Origin: Phycisphaerae bacterium | Lineage (GTDB): Bacteria; Planctomycetota; Phycisphaerae; Phycisphaerales; SM1A02 | Direction: 5' to 3' | Assembly (NCBI GenBank): GCA_030432455.1 | Contig: JAUIHC010000216.1 | Coordinates: forward strand, 1 to 5,732 | Length of the DNA: 5,732 nt | Part shown: positions 1 through 4,713 of the stretch, piece after piece | Position numbering within the stretch: position 1 is the first letter of the stretch | Layout: each line of letters begins with the position of its first letter | Program-made: the position numbers and the translations under genes | Notes under the pieces: generated by a model | Seen by the model: only the letters and a program-made list of their open reading frames with translations | What the model was told of the DNA's origin: nothing | Database searches by the model: none

Positions 1-368
1 CGATCGACTTCGACGCGGCCCGCGCCGGCGAGCGACATCTCGGGTTCGTGCGCGACACCAACAACGCCGGCGGGCTCGAGGGAGGCATGACCGACGGCAT
101 GCCGGTCGTCGTGCGCGGCACCATGAAGCCGATCGCCACCCTGCTTCGCGGCATGCCGAGCGTGAACCTCGTCACCCGCGAGAAGGACGACAGCGCCTAC
201 GAGCGCAGCGATGTGAGCGCGATCGCCGCGGCGAGCGTGGTCGCCGAGAACGTCGTGGCGCTGGAGATCGCACGAGCCGTGCGTCAGAAGTTCGGCGGCG
301 ACTCGATGACCGAAGTGACGGCGCAACTCGAGTCGTACCTGACGCTCGCCCGCGATCTGGGGAAGTAG
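1..368 (+). CDS. aroC: Chorismate synthase, C-terminal part (5' truncated by window edge)
   Basis: Chorismate synthase (EC 4.2.3.5) converts 5-enolpyruvylshikimate-3-phosphate to chorismate in the cytoplasm, the last step of the shikimate pathway, and needs reduced FMN. The frame is open from base 3 and ends with TAG at 366-368, giving 121 visible residues of an enzyme normally about 350-400 long. The block TNNAGGLEGGMTDGMPVVVR followed by KPIATL matches the conserved flavin/substrate region. The stretch ERSDVSAIAAASVVAENVV fits the family's third signature as I remember it (R-S-D, then a small-residue helix, then V-x-E-N). The usual tail, with a helix ending in KFGGD, is present. The catalytic histidines of the family lie in the N-terminal part, outside the window. 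The gene converges on the DUF1080 gene. The identification is firm; the true start cannot be seen. Confidence 0.95.
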   Translation, partial: IDFDAARAGERHLGFVRDTNNAGGLEGGMTDGMPVVVRGTMKPIATLLRGMPSVNLVTREKDDSAYERSDVSAIAAASVVAENVVALEIARAVRQKFGGDSMTEVTAQLESYLTLARDLGK

Positions 369-401
369 GGACCCGAGCCCGGCCCCACACCATTCCGCCG
401 A

Positions 402-435
402 CCCCGTCTTCGGGGGAGCTGTCGCCGAAGGCGAC
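402..435. terminator. Two tandem hairpins between convergent genes (candidate bidirectional terminator or dispersed repeat)
   Basis: The 86-base gap between aroC and the convergent DUF1080 gene holds two adjacent perfect inverted repeats. The first is CCCCG-TCTT-CGGGG at 402-415. The second is GTCGCC-GAA-GGCGAC at 421-435. There is no T-run on either strand, so a classical intrinsic terminator is not proven, but the position between convergent stop codons suits transcription termination from both sides. The wider block (about 400-443, with GGGGGAGCTGTCGCC and TGAGGGGGC) resembles, from memory, a repeat seen between genes in many unrelated bacteria. That resemblance was not checked. Confidence 0.4.
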
Positions 436-454
436 TGAGGGGGCTGCTCGCAGG

Positions 455-1207
455 TCACGGAAGTTCGCGCAACCGCAGGCCGCGGAACTCGACCGGCGAT
501 CCTTCGCTCTCGAGACACAGGTAGCCGGCGCGGGGGTTGCAGTCGCTGCCGCCCGACACCTCGCGGCCGTTCACCCAGAGGCGGACTTCGCCGTTGATCG
601 CGCGGACGTAGTAGTGGTTCCACTCGCCGACGCCGCGCGAACGATCCTCGGTCGGGAAGCTGCGGCGGCCGTTTGGCGCGGTCGGCGGGAACGGCTTCAT
701 GGTCGAACCACCGACCGGGAACACGTCGCCGTGGCAGGTGAACCAGTCCGCCTTGTTGCCACCCCGCTCGTACGCGGCGGTGTAGCCGAGGTCGAGCACC
801 TGCACCTCGATGCCCTCGGGCAGACCGGGGCCCTTCAAGCGGTCGAGCGACTCGATCGGCGACCACAGGAAGATGCCCGAGTTGCCCGCATCGCGGAGGT
901 GCCGCCATTCGCAGACGAGTTCGAAGTTCGTGTACGGCTTCTTCGACCGGATCACGCCGACCGGGTTGCCGGTGCAGTGCACGAAGTCGCCGGTCCACTT
1001 CCAGGTGTCCTCGTGGCAGTTCACGTTGACGAAGTCGTCGGCGCCGAGGACGCGGAAGCCGTGTTCCGAGCCGTCGATGGTCGCGGTCGGCAGACCGGCG
1101 GCCTGCGGATCGCGAGGCGTCGCGATCGTGGAGGCGGCGGTGAGTCCCGCGGGGGCGGTGAGGGCTGCGAGGGAGGCGAGGTGGAACCGGCGGCGATCGA
1201 CGGTCAT
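455..1207 (-). CDS. Tat-exported DUF1080 (3-keto-disaccharide hydrolase domain) protein
   Basis: 250 residues. The N-terminus has a twin-arginine signal: DRRRF at residues 4-8, a hydrophobic stretch to about residue 28, and probable cleavage near residue 30, so a folded product is expected outside the cytoplasmic membrane. The rest is one DUF1080 / PF06439 domain (concanavalin-like beta-sandwich). Typical blocks are SKKPYTNFELVCEWR (88-102), GNSGIFLWSP (108-117), PEGIEVQVLD (130-139), the TCHGDVFP segment (157-164), GEWNHYYVRAINGEVRLWVNG (194-214) and the closing EFRGLRLREL. Family members have been linked to hydrolysis of 3-keto-glucosides, but many are uncharacterised, so the substrate is unknown. 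The ATG at 1205-1207 is supported by GGAG (plus-strand CTCC at 1214-1217) six to seven bases upstream. It lies 80 bases downstream of the small sigma-like gene on the same strand, so cotranscription is possible. Confidence 0.92.
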   Translation of the reverse strand: MTVDRRRFHLASLAALTAPAGLTAASTIATPRDPQAAGLPTATIDGSEHGFRVLGADDFVNVNCHEDTWKWTGDFVHCTGNPVGVIRSKKPYTNFELVCEWRHLRDAGNSGIFLWSPIESLDRLKGPGLPEGIEVQVLDLGYTAAYERGGNKADWFTCHGDVFPVGGSTMKPFPPTAPNGRRSFPTEDRSRGVGEWNHYYVRAINGEVRLWVNGREVSGGSDCNPRAGYLCLESEGSPVEFRGLRLRELP

Positions 1208-1233
1208 GGCGGACTCCGGTCGGGAATGACGTG

Positions 1234-1248
1234 CTTCGAAGGTCGAAG
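1234..1248. promoter_or_regulatory. Short inverted repeat upstream of the DUF1080 gene
   Basis: CTTCGA-AGG-TCGAAG is a perfect 6-base inverted repeat with a 3-base loop. It lies in the 80-base spacer between the small sigma-like gene and the DUF1080 gene, 27 bases upstream of the DUF1080 start. It could be an operator, part of a promoter region, or a small RNA hairpin between cistrons. No convincing -35/-10 pair was seen around it, and a chance origin is possible. Confidence 0.25.
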
Positions 1249-1287
1249 ACCGATCGGGAGCCTATCGCCACGGCCCTGATGGGCGGG

Positions 1288-1524
1288 TCAGACCTCGAAG
1301 CGATCGGAGAGGTAGTCGCGGATGGCCCGGCGGACGTGCTGACGGCACCAGGTCTCAAGCCCGACCGCCTCTTCGGGGTCGTGGGAGACGAGGGCCCGTG
1401 ACAACGCCACCGCGCCGACCCGGACCAGCGGCGGCCGGGGAACCCGGTACGGAAGCTGCTTCTCCATCCAGTAGGCGGTGGAGGTCACGATCTCGAAGTG
1501 GTCGTCGAGGGTCGGCGTCGGCAT
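1288..1524 (-). CDS. Small protein (78 aa) resembling sigma-70 family region 2 only
   Basis: The reading frame from ATG (1522-1524) to TGA (1288-1290) uses G or C at about 90 percent of third codon positions, which supports real coding. Residues about 9-74 follow the pattern of FliA/SigF-type sigma region 2: a helix resembling 'hxxxVxxxAxxxxxxLP' (HFEIVTSTAYWMEKQLP), then LVRVGAVALSRALVSHDPEE (33-52), then VGLETW with VRRAIRDYL (54-72). Compare the family pattern 'DLVQxGxxGLxxAxxxFDPxxGVxFETYAxxxIRxAIxDYL'. The protein stops just after region 2.4, so region 3 and the -35-binding region 4 are absent, and the usual acidic D before LV is P. It may be a stand-alone core-binding or -10-binding domain, an anti-sigma-like decoy, or a remnant. 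No clear Shine-Dalgarno was seen. The frame also stays open upstream through the repeats, but the composition there is that of the repeat, so I use this ATG. The similarity was judged by eye. Confidence 0.7.
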   Translation of the reverse strand: MPTPTLDDHFEIVTSTAYWMEKQLPYRVPRPPLVRVGAVALSRALVSHDPEEAVGLETWCRQHVRRAIRDYLSDRFEV

Positions 1525-1561
1525 GGAGCAGGATTCGCAGGAGGCCGGGTCGCCCGATTCA

Positions 1562-1741
1562 CCCGAGTTGGGGACACCCACCAACCAGGGCTCCCGAGTT
1601 GGGGACACCCACCAACCGGGGCTCCTGAATTGGGGACACCCACCGACCGGGGCTCCCGAGTTCGGGACACCCACCAACCAGGGCTCCTGAATTGAGGACA
1701 CCCACCAACCAGGGCTCCTGAATTGAGGACACCCACCAACC
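1562..1741 (-). repeat. Tandem array 1: 31-base repeat, five full units plus one partial
   Basis: Direct head-to-tail units of exactly 31 bases begin at 1562, 1593, 1624, 1655 and 1686. A sixth unit of 25 bases (1717-1741) runs into the cap. The nearly invariant core is GGACACCCACCAACC. Variation is concentrated in the first 11 bases (CCCGAGTTGGG, CCTGAATTGGG, CCTGAATTGAG or CCCGAGTTCGG) and at one A/G site before GGGCT. There are no spacers, so this is not a CRISPR. The array starts 37 bases upstream of the small sigma-like ATG and may be transcribed in its leader. The consensus has no stop codon in any frame on either strand, so long reading frames across it are artefacts. The same unit recurs at 1832-1945. 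The strand is given relative to the flanking genes. Confidence 0.93.
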
Positions 1742-1800
1742 GGCCAAACTCCCGACCAGCGGCTTGGTATTTCCGGAAATCTTCTCCGGCGTTCCTCGGT
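1742..1800 (-). repeat. Cap element 1 attached to array 1, containing palindrome ATTTCCGGAAAT
   Basis: This 59-base block begins directly after the last partial repeat unit and recurs 204 bases further on (1946-2004), with 53 of 59 positions identical by my count. The first 22 bases (starting GGCCAAACTCCCGACC) and the 22 bases from TTTCCGG to CCGGCG are identical, separated by a variable 5-base stretch. The perfect 12-base palindrome ATTTCCGGAAAT is at 1769-1780, an AT-rich island in very GC-rich DNA. TTCTCCGGCG follows. Because the cap always sits at the same end of the array, cap plus repeats form one composite element. Confidence 0.88.
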
Positions 1801-1831
1801 CCCAGGCTGTCCCCAGTCCCGGGTTGGGGCT
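1801..1831. repeat. Linker between the two composite repeats, with a hairpin
   Basis: This 31-base stretch joins cap 1 to array 2. It contains the inverted repeat CCCCA (1811-1815) / TGGGG (1825-1829), whose 9-base loop encloses CCCGGG. The end (GGTTGGGGCT) resembles the end of a repeat unit, so the linker may be a decayed unit. No gene or promoter is visible in it. Confidence 0.45.
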
Positions 1832-1945
1832 CCCGAGTTCGGGACGCCCACCAACCGGAGTGAGTTGGGGACACCCACCAACCGGGGCTCCCGAGTTGGG
1901 GACACCCACCAACCAGGGCTCCCGAGTTGGGGACACCCACCAACC
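1832..1945 (-). repeat. Tandem array 2: 31-base repeat, four units, two of them shortened internally
   Basis: Units start at 1832, 1861, 1890 and 1921. The first (1832-1860) and second (1861-1889) are each 29 bases because the junction between them has lost part of GGCTCCC. The third (1890-1920) is a full 31 bases and identical to the first unit of array 1. The fourth (1921-1945) is the 25-base partial that always precedes a cap. The first unit carries the only core change seen (GGACGCCC instead of GGACACCC). The array looks like an older or degrading copy at its far end and fresh at the cap end. Confidence 0.92.
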
Positions 1946-2004
1946 GGCCAAACTCCCGACCAGCGGCCCGACATTTCCGGAAATCTTCTCCGGCGATCCC
2001 CGGT
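1946..2004 (-). repeat. Cap element 2 attached to array 2, containing palindrome ATTTCCGGAAAT
   Basis: This is the second copy of the 59-base cap, with the palindrome at 1973-1984, again directly after a 25-base partial repeat unit. It ends 18 bases from the stop codon of the propeller gene. Read in the direction of that gene, a transcript would therefore run from the stop codon into the cap, then into repeats, then into the second cap and second array. Function unknown. It could be a 3'-end or processing element, a protein-binding palindrome, or the end of a non-autonomous mobile repeat. Confidence 0.88.
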
Positions 2005-2022
2005 CGCGGTCTCGTCCGCTCG

Positions 2023-3480
2023 TCAGCTCCCTCGGACTCGGAACGCGAAGAGATCCGCATCCCGCATGTGGAACCGCAGCCGGACCGGTCGTCCGCTCAG
2101 GGCCGACAGGTCCGACCCCCCGGTCCACTGGACCCGCTTGGCGATCTCGTTTCCGATGACCGGCACGGCCTCGCCCTCGGAGAACCCGGGGATCGGCGTT
2201 CCGTCCACGTCCAGGACCTCGACTCGAATCTCCCCGGCCGCACTCGTCGCCAGATTGAGCTCCAGTCGGTCCCCCTCGACAACCAGAGGCGTCGTCATCC
2301 ACGTGCCCTCGTCGCCTCCGGCATGGACCGATGCGAAGCCGTCGAGACGCAGGCTGTACCGCCGCAGATGCGCCGTCGGCTGGGCGTAGTCGGCGTTCAT
2401 GTAGATGGACATCTCGGTCGGCCCCGTCTGCACCACCCCGAGGGCCGGGTAGTTCGCGCGGCTGACCCAGTTCGCCAGCCCGAGTCCGGGCTTCAGGAAC
2501 CCCTCGCGAAACGTCCGGTCGTAGAGGTCGCCGCCGCGGGTGGTCATGAACACCGCGTCGGAGCAGTCCTTGAAGTACTTCGGATCGACCCCGAGCTCCG
2601 CGGCCTCCGTCTCCGTGACCACCTGACGCCCGGGCATGAAGCGGGCCGCGATCGCCACGCCGATCTCGGGATTCCGGAAGTACGGATGCGTCTGGTTGGT
2701 GTAGAGATGCTCGAGCGGCACGCCGCCGAACCGCATCGGCACCGTCTCGCTCCAGTGGACGAAGTCCGGCGAGGTCGCCCGGCTCACCGTGCGGATGCCG
2801 CTGTATCCCTCGCCCGTCCATGTTCGGAAGTAGCAGACGTAGCACTGCTCGGACTCGGACCAGAACGCGACGTTCTGCGAGTCGAACATGCCGTCGGTGA
2901 GCACCGGCTCGTCCCGCCACCGCCGCCACGCGAGCCCGTCGGGCGAGACGAATGCGACGAGTCCGGAGGTCTCCGAGCCGCCCAGAGCCTTGAACCGTTC
3001 GTCCGCCGGCACGTCGGGTCGCGTGTCGAGGAACGGGCTGAAGTTGTGCGTGACCGGGGCCGCGTCGGCGAGGATCACATTGTTCACGGTGGTGCCGTCA
3101 ACCTCGAAGACCGACAGGTCGGGTCGCGTCCACCGGATGCCATCGGTGCTGGTCGCGACGCAGGTCACCTCGCGGCTGGTTCCGTCCTTCCCCGACTCTG
3201 GCAGGCCCCGGTAGAAGAGCAGGTACCGGTCGCCGTCCCGGATGACCGTGGCATACGCACAGAAGGCCCCCTCCCAGGGACGGTCGAATCGGAACACCTC
3301 GCCCTCGTCGCGAGGCTCGGCGAGTCGCAGTTCGACGCCGTCCATCGAGTCGATCAGGTGTCGATCGACGATCGGCTGGACGCGATCGCCGACCACGATC
3401 GGGTCGTCGGCCGCCGCCACCCCCGACGGGGCGGTCAGCACGCACGAGAGGAGAGCGGTGGCGAATGAGGCGGATGGCAT
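2023..3480 (-). CDS. Secreted five-bladed beta-propeller protein, glycoside hydrolase 32/43-like, with C-terminal beta-sandwich
   Basis: 485 residues from ATG (3478-3480), with GGAG six bases upstream (plus-strand CTCC at 3487-3490). The frame stays open further upstream, but a plausible signal peptide begins exactly here: MPSASFATALLSCVLTAPSG, with a cleavage site near VAAA before D25. There is no basic residue in its n-region, which is unusual. The mature protein starts IVVGDRVQPIVDRHLID and carries propeller blade motifs: STDGIRW (111-117), SPDGLAW (179-185), FDSQN (199-203) and TSPDFVHW (236-243). The C-terminal 90 residues (SAAGEIRVEVLDVDGTPIPGF, then GGSDLSALSGRPVRLRF and DADLFAF) match the beta-sandwich tail of a large planctomycete/verrucomicrobial family usually annotated as hypothetical or glycosyl hydrolase-like. 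Hydrolysis of a glycan outside the cytoplasm is plausible; the substrate and catalytic residues were not established. It is divergent from the lipoprotein gene. Confidence 0.88.
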   Translation of the reverse strand: MPSASFATALLSCVLTAPSGVAAADDPIVVGDRVQPIVDRHLIDSMDGVELRLAEPRDEGEVFRFDRPWEGAFCAYATVIRDGDRYLLFYRGLPESGKDGTSREVTCVATSTDGIRWTRPDLSVFEVDGTTVNNVILADAAPVTHNFSPFLDTRPDVPADERFKALGGSETSGLVAFVSPDGLAWRRWRDEPVLTDGMFDSQNVAFWSESEQCYVCYFRTWTGEGYSGIRTVSRATSPDFVHWSETVPMRFGGVPLEHLYTNQTHPYFRNPEIGVAIAARFMPGRQVVTETEAAELGVDPKYFKDCSDAVFMTTRGGDLYDRTFREGFLKPGLGLANWVSRANYPALGVVQTGPTEMSIYMNADYAQPTAHLRRYSLRLDGFASVHAGGDEGTWMTTPLVVEGDRLELNLATSAAGEIRVEVLDVDGTPIPGFSEGEAVPVIGNEIAKRVQWTGGSDLSALSGRPVRLRFHMRDADLFAFRVRGS

Positions 3481-3502
3481 CGTGTTCTCCGGCGGAGGCG
3501 AG

Positions 3503-3519
3503 ATATTTCCAGAAAGATA
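3503..3519. promoter_or_regulatory. AT-rich imperfect inverted repeat in the divergent intergenic region
   Basis: The region between the divergent start codons (3481 to 3573 or 3615) is GC-rich except for ATATTTCCAGAAAGATA. This contains TTTC-CA-GAAA, with TAT and ATA on its flanks offset by one base. It lies 23-39 bases upstream of the propeller start, where a promoter -10 region or operator would be expected. It differs at two positions from the cap palindrome ATTTCCGGAAAT, of which 3505-3516 is the counterpart. No trustworthy -35 box was seen for either gene. Confidence 0.35.
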
Positions 3520-3537
3520 CCTCGCCCGTGGAGGTGG

Positions 3538-3563
3538 CCGGCCATCGGTGGCGACCCGGCCGG
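3538..3563. other. Inverted repeat CCGGCC/GGCCGG before the lipoprotein gene
   Basis: CCGGCC (3538-3543) pairs with GGCCGG (3558-3563) across a 14-base loop, and the left arm lies within the palindrome GGCCGGCC (3536-3543). It ends just before GGGGGA, the possible ribosome site for the upstream candidate ATG at 3574. If that start were used, the hairpin could mask it. In DNA of this composition the repeat may be chance. Confidence 0.2.
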
Positions 3564-3615
3564 GGGATGGTCGATGATTCGACGCGTCAACCAGTCTCTC
3601 CCCGGGAACTCCAGC

Positions 3616-4713
3616 ATGCCGATCCTCGCCCACCATCGTCACCTGCGATCCCTCGCGATCGTCGCCGTCGCCTCGATCCTCCCGCTTGGCTGCGCGGGCG
3701 CGACCGGCACCCGGGACGACGCGATCGCCGGAGAGACGCCGACATCGACCGCGTCACCCGCCGCCACCGACGCCATCGCCCCCGGGTCATGGAGCGACTT
3801 CACCTCGGCGCTCACCGACAACGGCGACCTCGGGTGGTGGCAGGCCTCCGGGGTCACCACCGATGTCTGGAAGACGCTGCCCGCGGGCATCCCGTATCGC
3901 TACCTCGGTCGTCTCTCGCTCGACGAGGCGGGGCGTCAGGTCGTCCGGTCGTTCACCTACACCAACGACCGCGGCGAGGTGATCTCGAACGGCAGCCAGA
4001 CATTCGTCTGGGACGACGCCTCGAAGGCGGTCATCTGGTCCCAGAGCGGCTTCGATCTCGGGAAGCCGTGGTCGGACTCGGGTCGCGTGATCGGGCTCGC
4101 ACCGACCGGGCTCGTCCTCGGCTCGGCCGAGACCGGCGGCGGGGAGACCTTCGAACTCCGCACCACCATCGAGCGGACCGGCGAGAACACCCGCCGCCGG
4201 ACCGTCGCCCGCGTCGCCGGCGATGCGACGCCGTTCGTGCAGGAGTTCACCCGCGTGAACTTCCTCGTCGAGGCGCTGAACGGCTGGGATCCGACCGGCA
4301 CCTGGGTCACCGACTTCGGCGGCATGCAGCTGGTGAGCATCGCCTCCTGGAGCGCCGACCGACGCTGCGTCGTCGCCCACGAGGGGCCGCGATCGCCCGA
4401 CGGCACCCACATCGTGACCGGAACGAGTCTGATGTGGTTCGATCTCGACACCCGCACCATCCGGCAGAAGTACGTGAGCAGCATGGGGATGGTGCTCGAC
4501 GGCGAGGTCGTCGAGGTCTCCGGGACCCGGCTCCGCACTCGATTCACCGGCACCGACGCCGAGGGCGTCGCCCTGCACGCCTTCGTCACCAGCGAGGTGG
4601 ACGGCGACACCATGACCTCGCAGTTCAGCGACATGACCTACGACGGCAAGGCCGCGATGCCCGCCTGGGCGCAGGCCCCGATGACCGCGACGCGCGAGCG
4701 TGACGGTGAATGA
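3616..4713 (+). CDS. Predicted lipoprotein with two lipocalin-like (DUF1579-like) halves, function unknown
   Basis: 365 residues from ATG 3616; an in-frame ATG at 3574 would add 14 residues. I prefer 3616 because it gives a compact lipoprotein signal: basic/histidine-rich MPILAHHRHLRS, hydrophobic core LAIVAVASI, then LPLGC with the lipid-accepting cysteine at residue 26. Both starts have only modest GGGA-type ribosome sites. A Thr/Ala/Ser/Pro-rich linker (about 38-56) precedes the folded part. Residues about 95-200 and 225-345 look like two versions of one beta-rich domain: 'RSFTYTNDRGEVISNGSQTFVWD' parallels 'VVAHEGPRSPDGTHIVTGTSLMWFD', each followed by a strand-rich segment and a Thr/Arg-rich stretch. 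This recalls small DUF1579/lipocalin-like domains, but the assignment is by eye. The stop overlaps the start of the next gene, suggesting an operon. No enzymatic motif was recognised. Confidence 0.8.
   Translation: MPILAHHRHLRSLAIVAVASILPLGCAGATGTRDDAIAGETPTSTASPAATDAIAPGSWSDFTSALTDNGDLGWWQASGVTTDVWKTLPAGIPYRYLGRLSLDEAGRQVVRSFTYTNDRGEVISNGSQTFVWDDASKAVIWSQSGFDLGKPWSDSGRVIGLAPTGLVLGSAETGGGETFELRTTIERTGENTRRRTVARVAGDATPFVQEFTRVNFLVEALNGWDPTGTWVTDFGGMQLVSIASWSADRRCVVAHEGPRSPDGTHIVTGTSLMWFDLDTRTIRQKYVSSMGMVLDGEVVEVSGTRLRTRFTGTDAEGVALHAFVTSEVDGDTMTSQFSDMTYDGKAAMPAWAQAPMTATRERDGE

Noticed and set aside
614..1279. Plus-strand reading frame of 221 codons antisense to the DUF1080 gene
   Set aside because: The minus strand encodes a clear DUF1080 protein with Tat signal and ribosome site; the antisense product has no recognisable features.
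1562..1945. Possible CRISPR array, based on a regular ~31-base repeat
   Set aside because: Units are directly adjacent with no unique spacers, no cas genes are nearby, and unit variation is that of a tandem repeat.
1559..2929. Long minus-strand reading frame of 456 codons
   Set aside because: It overlaps the well-supported propeller gene in another frame, and its remainder is repeat DNA that is open in all frames.
1927..3468. Long plus-strand reading frame of 513 codons
   Set aside because: It is antisense to the propeller gene. Its product is Arg/Pro/His-rich with no domain, as expected from an antisense frame in GC-rich DNA.
3510..3518. Lipoprotein-type signal for the propeller protein at its LLSC (residues 10-13)
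   Set aside because: The n-region before it has no basic residue, the cysteine comes very early, and hydrophobic sequence continues to a standard VAAA cleavage site.
3465..4703. Plus-strand reading frame of 412 codons and minus-strand frame 3787-4845
   Set aside because: Both are shadows of the lipoprotein gene. The first is extremely Arg/His-rich, and neither has a signal peptide or domain.
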